Of a stretch of 64,000 nucleotides of DNA, positions 8,900 to 17,763 are shown one piece after another; within the stretch, counting starts at the first letter, position 1; each line of letters starts with the position of its first letter. This stretch comes from DATDAH01 sp963792205 (GTDB lineage: Bacteria; Actinomycetota; Acidimicrobiia; Acidimicrobiales; DATDAH01). Below the pieces are notes generated by a model. It was given only the letters and a program-made list of their open reading frames with translations, made no database searches and had not been told where the DNA came from. A program made the translations under genes and the position numbers. The stretch spans positions 868,001-932,000 of the forward strand of contig CAWBVI010000002.1 in the NCBI GenBank assembly GCA_963792205.1. The letters run 5' to 3'.

Positions 8900-8902
8900 C
8901 CT

Positions 8903-9844
8903 GTGGCCCGCATCGTCGTCACCGGTGGGGCCGGCTTCCTCGGCTCCCACCTCTGCACCGCCCTGCTCGACCGTGGTGACGAGGTCGTCGCCGTCGACAA
9001 CCTCGTCACCGGCCGGGTCGAGAACATCGAAGGGCTCTTCGGGCGGGACGGCTTCCGGTTCGTCCGCCAGGACGTGTCGGAGTACCTGTGGGTCCCCGGT
9101 GAGGTCCACGCCGTCCTGCACTTCGCCAGCCCCGCCTCGCCCCGCGACTACCTCGAGATGCCCATCCAGACCCTGAAGGTGGGCAGCCTCGGCACCCACA
9201 ACGGCCTCGGCCTGGCGAAGGACAAGGGGGCCCGCTTCCTGCTGGCGTCCACCAGCGAGGTGTACGGCGATCCCCAGGTCCACCCCCAGACCGAGGACTA
9301 CTGGGGCCATGTGAACCCGGTGGGCCCACGCGGGGTGTACGACGAGGCCAAGCGGTTCGCCGAGGCCCTCACCATGGCCTACTCCCGCAGCCACGACATG
9401 GAGGTGCGCATCGTGCGGATCTTCAACACCTACGGCCCCCGCCTGCGGGCCCGCGACGGTCGGGTGGTGTCGAACTTCATCGACCAGGCCCTCCGGGGGG
9501 AGCCGCTCACCATCTACGGCGACGGTCGGCAGACCCGCAGCTTCTGCTACGTGGACGACGAGGTCCGGGGCTTCCTGGACCTGCTCGACAGCGACCTCGA
9601 GGGGCCGGTGAACATCGGCAACCCCGACGAGTTCACCGTCCGCGAGCTGGCCGACCTGGTGCTGGAGATCACCGGGAGCCGCTCGGCGATCGTCCACGAG
9701 GAGCTGCCGGTCGACGACCCGGGCAAGCGCCGCCCCGACATCACCCGGGCGACCACCGAGCTGGGCTGGAAGCCCGAGATCCCCCTCCGGGAGGGCATCG
9801 AGCGCACGGTGGCCTGGTTCCGCCAGGACCAGGCGCTCGGTTAG
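8903..9844 (+). CDS. UDP-glucuronate decarboxylase-like NAD-dependent epimerase/dehydratase
   Basis: A 313-residue extended SDR: GGAGFLGSH nucleotide loop at the N-terminus, FASPASPRDY, TSEVYGDP and the active-site YDEAKRFAEAL. These are characteristic of UXS-type enzymes that turn UDP-glucuronate into UDP-xylose, which fits the Ugd product made by the preceding gene. GTG start at 8903, 3 bases after ugd. Its stop overlaps the stop of the convergent fucose synthase gene by four bases. Confidence 0.87.
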   Translation: MARIVVTGGAGFLGSHLCTALLDRGDEVVAVDNLVTGRVENIEGLFGRDGFRFVRQDVSEYLWVPGEVHAVLHFASPASPRDYLEMPIQTLKVGSLGTHNGLGLAKDKGARFLLASTSEVYGDPQVHPQTEDYWGHVNPVGPRGVYDEAKRFAEALTMAYSRSHDMEVRIVRIFNTYGPRLRARDGRVVSNFIDQALRGEPLTIYGDGRQTRSFCYVDDEVRGFLDLLDSDLEGPVNIGNPDEFTVRELADLVLEITGSRSAIVHEELPVDDPGKRRPDITRATTELGWKPEIPLREGIERTVAWFRQDQALG

Positions 9845-10800
9845 AGGGCGCGGGCTTCGGCGTCCTCGCGGTTGGCGAGGTACCAGTCGACGGTGGCCCG
9901 GAGGCCCTCGGCCAAGGGCGTGGTGGCCTCGAAGCCGAACTCCTTGTGGGCCCGGGCGGGGTCGACGCGGCGTCGGGGCTGGCCGTCGGGGTAGCTGGCG
10001 TCCCACCGGATCTCGCCCTCGAAGCCGACGGTCCCGGCGATGAGCGGGACCAGGTCGGAGATGTAGGTCTCCTCGTTCGCCCCGAGGTTGACCGGGTCGC
10101 CGCCGTCGTAGTGCTCGGCGGCCTGCATGATGCCGTCCGCGGCGTCGTCCACGTAGAGGAACTCCCGGCTGGCGGCCCCGGTGCCCCACACGACGATGTG
10201 GTCGTCGCCCGCTTCCTTGGCGTCGACGCACTTCTTGACGAGGGCGGGGATCACGTGGGAGACGGCCGGGTTGAACTTGTCGCCGGGGCCGTAGAGGTTC
10301 GTCGGCATCAGGTAGATCACGTCCTGGCCGTACTGCTCCCGGTTGGCCTGGGCCTGGGCGAGCTGGGCCAGCTTGGCGATGCCGTAGGGGGCGTTGGTCT
10401 CCTCGGGGTACCCGGTCCAGAGCTGGTCCTCCGAGAAGGGGACCTGCGCCAGCTTCGGGTACGAGCAGATCGTCCCGATCATCACGGTCTTGCGGGTGCC
10501 GCGGCGCCGGGCTTCGTCGAGCACGTAGGTGCCCATCAGGAGGTTGTCGAGGTAGAGGTCGGCCGGCCGCTCGCGGTTCGCGCCGATGCCGCCGACCCGG
10601 GCGGCCAGGTGGATGACCAGATCGGGGTCCACGTCGTCGTAGAGGCGGACGGCGTGCTCGGAGCGCCGGAGGTCGTACTCCTCGCTCCGGGGCGCGGCCA
10701 CGAGCGCCGGCTCCTGGTCCCGCACCCGCTCCAGCACGGCCCGGCCCAGGAAGCCCGAGGCACCGGTGACGAGGACGCGCTGGTCGGCCAGGAAGCTCAC
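9841..10800 (-). CDS. fcl: GDP-L-fucose synthase
   Basis: 319 residues, the normal family length. GASGFLGRAV loop, AARVGGIGANR, TICSYP and the YGIAKLAQL active site match GDP-4-keto-6-deoxymannose 3,5-epimerase/4-reductases. It would finish GDP-L-fucose from the product of gmd (18688-19668). The open frame extends to 10917, but GTG at 10800 is chosen: a TAGCCT box lies 8 bases upstream and the first residues then fit the family. Its start region is divergent from the glycosyltransferase gene at 10844. Confidence 0.92.
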   Translation of the reverse strand: MSFLADQRVLVTGASGFLGRAVLERVRDQEPALVAAPRSEEYDLRRSEHAVRLYDDVDPDLVIHLAARVGGIGANRERPADLYLDNLLMGTYVLDEARRRGTRKTVMIGTICSYPKLAQVPFSEDQLWTGYPEETNAPYGIAKLAQLAQAQANREQYGQDVIYLMPTNLYGPGDKFNPAVSHVIPALVKKCVDAKEAGDDHIVVWGTGAASREFLYVDDAADGIMQAAEHYDGGDPVNLGANEETYISDLVPLIAGTVGFEGEIRWDASYPDGQPRRRVDPARAHKEFGFEATTPLAEGLRATVDWYLANREDAEARAL

Positions 10801-10808
10801 CGACACGG

Positions 10809-10814
10809 AGGCTA
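10809..10814 (-). promoter_or_regulatory. -10-like box TAGCCT for fcl
   Basis: TAGCCT on the minus strand, 8 bases before GTG at 10800. A second GTG only 2 bases away (10806) is too close, so the box favours 10800. Confidence 0.45.
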
Positions 10815-10843
10815 CAAGTGAAGCCCCTGCCAGACTTCCGGCC

Positions 10844-11938
10844 GTGCGCTTGGCGGTCACCCTCGAACAGTGCTGGCACCGGGTGCCCGGGGGGACCGCG
10901 ACCTCGGTGCTGCGCACGGTCGACGCCCTCGACGCCCGGCCCGACGTCGACGTGGTGGGCGTGGCCGCCCATCACGGGCACCCGCCGCCGAGCCCGTACT
11001 GGCCGTCCGTGCCGGTGTGGGAGCACGGCCTCCCTCGGCGGGCCCTCTACGAGACCTGGCAACGCCTGGGCTGGCCGAGGGTGGAGCGAGCCACCGGACC
11101 CGTCGACGCGCTGTGGGCCAGTGCGGTCGCCGTCCCGCCCCGCTCGGTCCCCCTCGCCGTCACCGTCCACGACCTCGCCCCCCTGCACCACCCGGAGCAC
11201 CATCCCCGCCACGCCCGCAGCTTCTTCCGCCGGGCGTTCGACCTGGCCCGGACCCGAGCCGACGTCGTCTGCTGCCCGTCCCGCACGACGCTCGAGGACT
11301 GTGCCGCCCATGGCTTCGACCGGGCCCGGTTGCGCCTCGTGCCGTGGGGGGTCGACGTCTCGGACGTCTCGCCCGAGCAGGTCGCGGCCGTCCGGGCCCG
11401 GCTCGGGCTGGAAGGCCCCTACGTCCTCTGGGTGGGCACCGTGGAGCCCCGCAAGAACCTGCCGGTGCTGCTCGAGGCCTTCGCCCAGGTGGCTCGACCC
11501 GGCCTCACCCTGGCCCTGGCCGGCCCCGACGGGTGGAGCGAGGACCTGCGGGCGCTGATCGGCGGCCGGACCGATGTCAAGCCGCTGGGGTTCGTGGCCG
11601 ACGACGACCTGCCGGCGCTCTACGCCGGCGCGGCCGTGTTCTGCTACCCGAGCCTGCTGGAGGGCTTCGGGCTCCCCGTGCTGGAGGCCCTCGCCCACGG
11701 GACGCCGGTGGTCACCTCGGCGGGCACGGCGACCGAGGAGCTGGTCGAGGACGGGGTCGGGGCGGCGGTCGATCCCCGCGATCCGGGGGCGGTGGCGGCG
11801 GCGCTGGCCGTCGTCCTCGACGACGAGGCCGAAGCCGAGCGCCAGCGCGTGGCCGGGCGGGCCCGGGCGGCCGAGCGGACCTGGTCGGCGACCGCGACGG
11901 CGATGATGGACGCCGTGCAGGAGGTGGCTGGGTCGTGA
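10844..11938 (+). CDS. glycosyltransferase family 4 protein
   Basis: About 364 residues with the GT-B fold: an N-terminal acceptor lobe, then a C-terminal GT4 domain with LWVGTVEPRKNL and YPSLLEGFGLPVLEAL, the donor-binding E-x7-E region. The linking sequence HDLAPLHHP is typical of mannosyl- or rhamnosyl-transferases, but the sugar is not predictable. GTG start at 10844, since homology begins at the following RLAVTL. It opens a run of three glycosyltransferases joined by GTGA overlaps, so they are translationally coupled. Confidence 0.87.
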   Translation: MRLAVTLEQCWHRVPGGTATSVLRTVDALDARPDVDVVGVAAHHGHPPPSPYWPSVPVWEHGLPRRALYETWQRLGWPRVERATGPVDALWASAVAVPPRSVPLAVTVHDLAPLHHPEHHPRHARSFFRRAFDLARTRADVVCCPSRTTLEDCAAHGFDRARLRLVPWGVDVSDVSPEQVAAVRARLGLEGPYVLWVGTVEPRKNLPVLLEAFAQVARPGLTLALAGPDGWSEDLRALIGGRTDVKPLGFVADDDLPALYAGAAVFCYPSLLEGFGLPVLEALAHGTPVVTSAGTATEELVEDGVGAAVDPRDPGAVAAALAVVLDDEAEAERQRVAGRARAAERTWSATATAMMDAVQEVAGS

Positions 11939-13080
11939 GCGTCGCGGAGCGCGTCGGCGTCAACCTCCTCTGGCTGGTGCCCGGCGTGGTGGGGGGCAGT
12001 GAGGAGTACACGACCCGGACGCTGGCCGGCGTGCTCGACGTGGCCCCCGACGACATCGAGCTCGTCCTCTTCGCCCTGCGCCCGTTCATCGAGGCCCACC
12101 CGGAGGTGACCGACCGCATCGAGACGGTGACCCTGTCGCTGAGCGGGCGGGACAAGTCGGTGCGGGTCGCGGCCGAGAGCTCCTGGCTGGCCTACCAGTG
12201 CCGACGCCAGGACGTGGCCATGGTCCACCACGCCGGCGGGATCATGCCTGCGGTGCGGGCGGTCCCGGGCCTGTTGACCGTCCACGACGTCCAGCCCCTG
12301 CTGCACCCGGAGAACTTCAGCCCGGCGAAGCGAGCGTTCAGCCGCGCCGTCCTGCCCCGTTCGGCGAAGGCCGCCCGGCTGGTCGTCACCCCGAGCGAGT
12401 TCAGCCGTGACGCACTGCTGTCGGTGGTGGACCTGCCGCCGGAGCGGGTGCGGATCGTCCCCCATGGCATCCCGGAGCCGTCCATCGGACCCGGACGGGA
12501 GGTGGACCTGGCCCAGATCGCGGCGTTCGGCGTCCGCCCGCCGTTCTTCCTGTACCCGGCGATCACCTACCCCCACAAGAACCACCTGACGCTGGTCCGG
12601 GCGTTCGCCGGGGTGGTCGAGGCCCACCCCGAGGCCTCGCTCGTCCTCACCGGTAGCGAGGCGCAGACCGAGACCGAGATCCGCGAGACCGTCGCCGAGC
12701 TCGGCCTGCAGGAACGGGTCCACCGGACCGGGCGCATCCCGTGGGGCGATCTCGCCGCCCTCCTCCGCCAGGCCCACGGCCTCGGCTTCCCCTCGCGCTT
12801 CGAGGGGTTCGGTGCTCCGGTGATCGAGGCGATGGCCCGGGGCTGTCCGGTCGTCGCCGCCGACACGACGGCGCTGCCCGAGGTGGTCGCCGACGCCGGC
12901 GTGCTCGTGGACCCCGACGACGTGGACGCCTGGACGGTCGAGCTCCTCCGCCTGCTCGACGACGACGCCCACCACGCCGCACTGGTCGCCGCGGGGCGGG
13001 CCCGGGCGGCCCAGTTCAGCGCCGTCGCCTCCGCCGAGGCGCTCCTGAAGGCCTATCGCGAGGTCCTCGACGGAACGTGA
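11935..13080 (+). CDS. glycosyltransferase family 4 protein
   Basis: 381 residues, GT-B fold. N-terminal VNLLWLVPGVVGGSEEY has the glycine-rich acceptor-site loop; YPAITYPHKNHL and FPSRFEGFGAPVIEAMARG mark the donor domain. Both neighbours are glycosyltransferases and both junctions are 4-base GTGA overlaps, so the three enzymes probably add successive sugars of one repeat unit. Donor and linkage are unknown. Confidence 0.87.
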   Translation: MSVAERVGVNLLWLVPGVVGGSEEYTTRTLAGVLDVAPDDIELVLFALRPFIEAHPEVTDRIETVTLSLSGRDKSVRVAAESSWLAYQCRRQDVAMVHHAGGIMPAVRAVPGLLTVHDVQPLLHPENFSPAKRAFSRAVLPRSAKAARLVVTPSEFSRDALLSVVDLPPERVRIVPHGIPEPSIGPGREVDLAQIAAFGVRPPFFLYPAITYPHKNHLTLVRAFAGVVEAHPEASLVLTGSEAQTETEIRETVAELGLQERVHRTGRIPWGDLAALLRQAHGLGFPSRFEGFGAPVIEAMARGCPVVAADTTALPEVVADAGVLVDPDDVDAWTVELLRLLDDDAHHAALVAAGRARAAQFSAVASAEALLKAYREVLDGT

Positions 13081-14309
13081 ACCTCACGGTCATCGCCCCC
13101 CACTTCGCCCCCGACGTCGCCCCGACCGGCGAGGTCATGACGAGCATCGTCGAGCACCTGGTGGCCCGCGGCCACCGGGTCCACGTCGTCACCGCGCTGC
13201 CGTGGTACCGGCACCACCGGATCGAGCACGGCTGGCACGGGAGGCTGGTCCGCCACGAGGACACCGAGTGGGGTCGGATCAGCCGGGTCCACCCGTTTCC
13301 CACCGACAAGACGAACATCCCGGCCCGGGCGGTGGCGTTCGGAGGGTTCACCGTTCTGGCCACCCTGGTCGGCCTGCTGCGCCGCCAGCGCCCGGACGCG
13401 GTCCTGGCCATGTCGCCGCCACTCACCCTCGGCCTGGCCGGCTGGTTGGTGGCCCGGGCCCGGCGGGTGCCCTTCGTCTTCAACATCCAGGACGTGTTCC
13501 CCGACGTCGCCATCGAGGCCGGGGTGCTCACCGGCCGGCGGGCCATCGCCGCCGCGCGCGCCCTCGAGCGCTTCACCTACCGGCGAGCGGATGCGGTCAC
13601 CGTGCTCTCCGACGACCTGGCCGACAACCTCCGGGCCAAGCTCCGGCCCGCCGAGCGGGACCGGATCCGGGTCATCCCCAACTTCATCGACACCGGCCGC
13701 ATTGCGCCGGGTGACCCCCACAACGACTACCGGCGCGAGTTCGGGCTTGGGGAGCGCCGGGTGGTGATGTACGCCGGGAACCTCGGGTACTCACAGCCGG
13801 TCGGCCTGGTGCTCGAGGCCGCCCGCCGCCTCGCCGGGCGGGAGGACGTGGTCTTCGTCGTCAACGGCGCGGGCTCGGCCCGGCCGGCGCTCGAGGAGGA
13901 GGCGGCCGACCTGCCCAACGTGTGCTTCGTCGACCTGCAGCCCCGGGAGCGCCTCGGGGAGGTGCTGGCCGCGGCGGACATCCACCTCGTGCTGCTCCGG
14001 CGGGGCTTCGCCCGCTCCAGCGTGCCGTCGAAGCTCTACTCGATCCTGGCCGCAGCCCGGCCCCTGGTGGCCAGCGTCGACGCCGGGACCGAGGTGGCCC
14101 GGGTCGTGGAGGCCGCCGGGGCGGGCACGGCCGTGGGCCCCGACGACCCCGATGCGCTGCTCGAAGCCGTCCTCGACCTGGTCGACGATCCCGACCGTTG
14201 CGCCGATCTCGGCCGGGCCGGGCGCCGGTTCGTGGAGGGCTGGCCCTCGCCCGCGGACATCGCCGAGCGCTACGAAACGCTCTTCGCGGAGCTGCTCGTC
14301 GGGCGCTGA
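13077..14309 (+). CDS. glycosyltransferase family 4 protein, WcaI-like
   Basis: 410 residues. It begins VNLTVIAPHFAPDVAPTGE, the opening of the WcaI/colanic-acid-type GT4 group, followed by a possible membrane-associated hydrophobic stretch near 80-100, FNIQDVFPDVAIEAG, and a donor domain with SVPSKLYSILAAARP. GTG start overlaps the preceding stop by four bases. As third gene of the coupled trio it probably acts at the cytoplasmic membrane face on the same lipid-linked intermediate. Confidence 0.87.
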   Translation: MNLTVIAPHFAPDVAPTGEVMTSIVEHLVARGHRVHVVTALPWYRHHRIEHGWHGRLVRHEDTEWGRISRVHPFPTDKTNIPARAVAFGGFTVLATLVGLLRRQRPDAVLAMSPPLTLGLAGWLVARARRVPFVFNIQDVFPDVAIEAGVLTGRRAIAAARALERFTYRRADAVTVLSDDLADNLRAKLRPAERDRIRVIPNFIDTGRIAPGDPHNDYRREFGLGERRVVMYAGNLGYSQPVGLVLEAARRLAGREDVVFVVNGAGSARPALEEEAADLPNVCFVDLQPRERLGEVLAAADIHLVLLRRGFARSSVPSKLYSILAAARPLVASVDAGTEVARVVEAAGAGTAVGPDDPDALLEAVLDLVDDPDRCADLGRAGRRFVEGWPSPADIAERYETLFAELLVGR

Positions 14310-14330
14310 TGCCCCGGAGACCTCGGGCGA

Positions 14331-14336
14331 TACCCT
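14331..14336 (+). promoter_or_regulatory. -10-like box TACCCT for His-rich membrane protein gene
   Basis: TACCCT, 9 bases before ATG 14346, in the 36-base gap after the glycosyltransferase trio; suggests a new transcript start. Confidence 0.4.
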
Positions 14337-14345
14337 CTCCGGGCC

Positions 14346-15128
14346 ATGGGTAAGGCCTCTTCCTCCAAGAAAGTCGCGCGGGCGGCGCGCGCGGGGGGCC
14401 GTGGGGCCCGCGGCGGCCAGCGCCGCAGCCTCCTGTTCCCCGCCAGCATCACGGTCATTTGCATCCTCGGGGTCTCGCTGATCCTCTACGCCCGGTCCCA
14501 GGACGAGGCCGAGGCCCTGGAGCCCGGCCTCACCGACCACTGGCATGCGGCCTACGGGATCAACATCTGCGGCACCTTCGAGCCGCCCTTCACGAACGAC
14601 GCCGACCCCAACGGCATCCACACCCACGGCGACGGCGCCATCCACATCCACCCCGGCGCCGCCCAGCAGGTCGCCCGGGCCGGTGACGAGGCGACCCTGG
14701 GCGTGTTCATGACCGCGGCCGGCGCCACGCTGACCGACGACTCGATCACCATCCCGACCGCCGAGGGCGAGGTCACCTACACCGAGGGCGAGGACCAGTG
14801 CGACGGCGAGGACGCCATCGTCCAGGTCGGCTACTGGGCCAACGCCTCCGAGGCCGCCGACACCGATCCGCAGGTCTTCACCGACGACCTCGCCGACATC
14901 AACTTCAAGAACGACCGGGAGGCGTACACCATCGCCTTCCTGCCCGAGGGCGACGACATCCCGCCGCCGGAGACCATCGGCCAGCTCGACGAGCTGGCGG
15001 GCATCGACGGTGGCGACACGGTCACCGCCCCGAGCACCTCGGCGCCGACCGGTTCGACGACCACGGCCCCGGGCGGCGCCGGCCCGACCACCGTCGCTCC
15101 GAGCACCACGGCGCCGCCCGAGGAATGA
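14346..15128 (+). CDS. membrane-anchored protein with His-rich motif, function unknown
   Basis: 260 residues. Very basic, Ser/Arg/Gly-rich cytoplasmic head (1-30), one membrane helix at about 31-48, then an exported domain. Residues about 60-105 contain HWHAAYGI, a cysteine pair partner (ICGTF) and a conserved-looking histidine run, GIHTHGDGAIHIHPG, which could bind a metal. A second cysteine lies in EDQCDGE. The tail is a Thr/Ser/Pro/Ala linker. I recognise this layout from acidimicrobial genomes but know no function. Its stop overlaps the nucleotidyltransferase start (ATGA), so it is tied to polysaccharide genes. Confidence 0.8.
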   Translation: MGKASSSKKVARAARAGGRGARGGQRRSLLFPASITVICILGVSLILYARSQDEAEALEPGLTDHWHAAYGINICGTFEPPFTNDADPNGIHTHGDGAIHIHPGAAQQVARAGDEATLGVFMTAAGATLTDDSITIPTAEGEVTYTEGEDQCDGEDAIVQVGYWANASEAADTDPQVFTDDLADINFKNDREAYTIAFLPEGDDIPPPETIGQLDELAGIDGGDTVTAPSTSAPTGSTTTAPGGAGPTTVAPSTTAPPEE

Positions 15129-16138
15129 AGGCCGTCGTCCTGGTCGGAGGCTTCGGGACCCGCCTCCGGCCGCTGACCCTGGGCACGCCCAAGCAGATGC
15201 TGCCCGTGGTCGACCGCCCGATGATCGAGTGGGTCGTCGGCCACCTGGCCGCCCACGGCGTCGACGAGGCCGTACTGGCCCTGGGCTACCGTCCGGACGA
15301 CTTCACGGCCGCCTACCCCGACGACCGGTGTGCCGGGGTGCACCTCAGCTACGCGGTCGAGGACACGCCGTTGGACACGGCCGGCGCCGTTCGCTTCGCG
15401 GCCACCGAGGCGGGCATCGACGAGCGCTTCCTCGTGGTCAACGGCGACGTGCTCACCGATCTCGACATCGGCGGGCTGATCGACTTCCACGACGGCCACG
15501 GTGGTGCGGGGACGATCCACCTGATCCCCGTCGAGGACCCGTCCCGGTACGGCGTCGTCCCCACCGACGGGGCCGGCCGGGTGCTGGACTTCGTCGAGAA
15601 GCCGGCCGCGGAGGACGCTCCCTCGCGGTGGATCAACGCCGGCACCTACGTCCTCGAGCCGGAGGTGCTCGAGCTGATCGCGCCCGAGGGCCGGGTCTCG
15701 ATCGAACGGGAGACCTTCCCGGCCCTGGCCGCCGAAGGGCGCCTGTACGGCTACGAGGTCGAGACGTACTGGGTCGACGCGGGAACGCCCGAGACCTACC
15801 TCCAGGCGCAGCTGGACCTGATCGACGGCCACCGGGCCGGGCAGCCGTCCGTCATCGCCGTCGCCGCCCACGCCGAGGTCGGGGCCGACGCCAAGGTCGA
15901 ACACGCCGTGGTCATGGCCGGGGCGGCGGTGGCCGACGGGGCCGCGGTGCTCGACAGCGCCGTCCTCCCCGGCGCCCGCATCGAGGCCGGGGCCACCGTG
16001 CGCGACTCGATCATCGGCCCGCAGGCGGTGGTCGGGGCCGACGCCGTGGTCGAAGCGGGCTCGGTCGTCGGCGACCGCGCAGTGGTCGCGCCCGGCGAGG
16101 TACTGACCGCCGCCCGGCGCCCGGAGGCCGAGACGTGA
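15125..16138 (+). CDS. sugar nucleotidyltransferase (mannose-1-phosphate guanylyltransferase-like)
   Basis: 337 residues. N-terminal nucleotidyltransferase domain with GGFGTRLRPLTLGTPKQML, VVNGDVLTD and DFVEKP. From about residue 245 a left-handed beta-helix follows, with hexapeptide-like repeats built on V/I-x-x-G-A. This matches the GDP-mannose pyrophosphorylase/glucose-1-phosphate transferase superfamily. With gmd, fcl, PMM and PMI encoded nearby, GTP + mannose-1-phosphate to GDP-mannose is the likeliest reaction; UTP or dTTP use is not excluded. Start ATG overlaps the previous stop, and the next start GTG overlaps this stop. Confidence 0.87.
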   Translation: MKAVVLVGGFGTRLRPLTLGTPKQMLPVVDRPMIEWVVGHLAAHGVDEAVLALGYRPDDFTAAYPDDRCAGVHLSYAVEDTPLDTAGAVRFAATEAGIDERFLVVNGDVLTDLDIGGLIDFHDGHGGAGTIHLIPVEDPSRYGVVPTDGAGRVLDFVEKPAAEDAPSRWINAGTYVLEPEVLELIAPEGRVSIERETFPALAAEGRLYGYEVETYWVDAGTPETYLQAQLDLIDGHRAGQPSVIAVAAHAEVGADAKVEHAVVMAGAAVADGAAVLDSAVLPGARIEAGATVRDSIIGPQAVVGADAVVEAGSVVGDRAVVAPGEVLTAARRPEAET

Positions 16139-17067
16139 GGGCGCTGGTCACCGGCGGGGCGGGCTTCATCGGCTCGACCCTCGTCGACCGCCTGCTGGCC
16201 GACGGTCACGAGGTGGTCGTCGTCGACGACTTCTCGAGCGGCACCGAGGCGAACCTCGAGCAGGCCGGTGACCGGGTCACCGTCCACCGGGTCGACATCC
16301 GTGACGAGGTCGTCACCGACCTGGTCGCCGGAGCCGAACCGGAGGTCGTGTTCCACCTGGCTGCGCAGGCGGACGTGCGGGTCTCGGTGGCCCGGCCCGC
16401 CTTCGACGCGTCGGTCAACATCATCGGGCTCATCAACGTCCTCGAGGGCGCCCGCCAAGGCGGGACCCGCAAGGTGGTCTTCGCCTCGAGCGGCGGGACC
16501 ATCTACGGCGAGCCGGCACCGGCCGACCTGCCGGTGCGCGAAGACCATCCACAGCTGCCGCTGGCGCCCTACGGCGTGGCCAAGAAGGTGGGCACGGACT
16601 ACCTGCGGGCCTACCGGGCCGTCCACGGCATCGACTACACCTCGCTGGCCCTGGCCAACGTCTACGGCCCGCGCCAGGACCCCCACGGTGAGGCGGGGGT
16701 GGTGGCCATCTTCGCCGGACTGCTCCTGGCTGACGAGCCCTGCACGGTCTTCGGCGACGGCGAGCAGACCCGCGACTTCGTCTACGTGGACGACGTCGTC
16801 GATGCGTTCGCGCGAGGCGCCGAGCGGGGGAGCGAGGGTCTGTTCAACATCGGCACCGGTGCGGAGACGAGCGTGAACACCTTGTACGGGGCCATGGCCC
16901 GGGCCGCGGGGATCGACGCCCCTGCCCGCACGGCTCCGGCTCGACCAGGGGAGCTCGAACGCTCGGCCGTGGACCCCAGCGCGGCGGCTGAGCACCTGGG
17001 ATGGTGGCCCCAGTGGGCGCTCGAGGACGGCGTGAGGTCCGTCCTCGACTGGTTCCGCACCCGCTAG
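16135..17067 (+). CDS. NAD-dependent UDP-sugar epimerase (GalE-like)
   Basis: 310 residues, extended SDR. GGAGFIGSTLVDRLL loop, HLAAQADVRVS, SSGGTIYGEP and active-site YGVAKKVGTDY place it with GalE-type UDP-glucose/UDP-GlcNAc 4-epimerases; GFGDGEQTRDFVYVDD-like sequence (FGDGEQTRDFVYVDD) is typical too. It is the last gene of the coupled trio 14346-17067 and converges with cofE immediately after its stop. Confidence 0.87.
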   Translation: MRALVTGGAGFIGSTLVDRLLADGHEVVVVDDFSSGTEANLEQAGDRVTVHRVDIRDEVVTDLVAGAEPEVVFHLAAQADVRVSVARPAFDASVNIIGLINVLEGARQGGTRKVVFASSGGTIYGEPAPADLPVREDHPQLPLAPYGVAKKVGTDYLRAYRAVHGIDYTSLALANVYGPRQDPHGEAGVVAIFAGLLLADEPCTVFGDGEQTRDFVYVDDVVDAFARGAERGSEGLFNIGTGAETSVNTLYGAMARAAGIDAPARTAPARPGELERSAVDPSAAAEHLGWWPQWALEDGVRSVLDWFRTR

Positions 17068-17763
17068 CTAGCGGAACAGGTCCTCGGCCGAGGGGCGGAC
17101 GATCTCGGCGCTGACGCTGGCTTCTCGCAACCAGGTCGCGTCGACCCCGCGGACGATGGCGACGGGGACGCCGTCGGCCTTGCCCATCACCAGCTCGGCC
17201 GCGGCGGCCAGCTCGTCGGCCACCGCCACCTCGGTCACCTGGAGCTCGTGGCCGCCGGCGTCCTGGGAGCCCCGGAGGTCGACGACCGCGGCCACCCCCG
17301 CGCAGCCGATGGCCACGTCGACGAGGCCCCGCCGCCAGGGCCGACCGAACGTGTCGGAGATGATCACGCCGACCTCCTTCCCGGTCGCGTCCCGCAGGCG
17401 GTCGCGGATCCGGCGGGCGGACCGATCGGCGTCGCGGGGGAGGAGGGCGGCCACGCCGTCGTCCAGGTTCGACCGGTCCACGCCGGCGTTGGCGCAGACG
17501 AACCCATGGGTGGTCTCGCTGATGACCAGGTCACCGCGCCGGCGCAGGACCCGGACCGATTCCTCCTCGACCAGGGCCTTGTGGGCCAGCGGGTCGTCGG
17601 GGTCGACGGCGACGAGCCGGTTCTCGGCCTTGGAGACGATCTTCTGGGTGACGACGAGGACGTCCCCGGCGCTGAGCTCGGCGGCGGCGGCGATCAGCGC
17701 GGCGATGTCGTCGCCCGGTCGCACCTCGCCGATGCCCCGGACCGGGATGAGCTCGACGCTCAC
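17068..17763 (-). CDS. cofE: coenzyme F420-0:L-glutamate ligase
   Basis: 231 residues, the CofE/FbiB-N-terminal domain alone without the nitroreductase-like C-terminus seen in mycobacterial FbiB. Motifs: VLVVTQKIVSKAE, ETTHGFVCANAGVD and ISDTFGRPWR. It adds glutamates to F420-0 using GTP. GTG start at 17763 overlaps the cofD stop by four bases, so the two final F420 steps are co-translated. Confidence 0.93.
   Translation of the reverse strand: MSVELIPVRGIGEVRPGDDIAALIAAAAELSAGDVLVVTQKIVSKAENRLVAVDPDDPLAHKALVEEESVRVLRRRGDLVISETTHGFVCANAGVDRSNLDDGVAALLPRDADRSARRIRDRLRDATGKEVGVIISDTFGRPWRRGLVDVAIGCAGVAAVVDLRGSQDAGGHELQVTEVAVADELAAAAELVMGKADGVPVAIVRGVDATWLREASVSAEIVRPSAEDLFR

Noticed and set aside
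6122..11698. 1858-codon open frame on the minus strand across LCP, ugd, UXS and fcl
   Set aside because: It runs antisense or out of frame to five clear genes and its translation is low-complexity (Gly/Arg/Val/Asp/His), as expected for stop-poor antisense frames in very GC-rich DNA.
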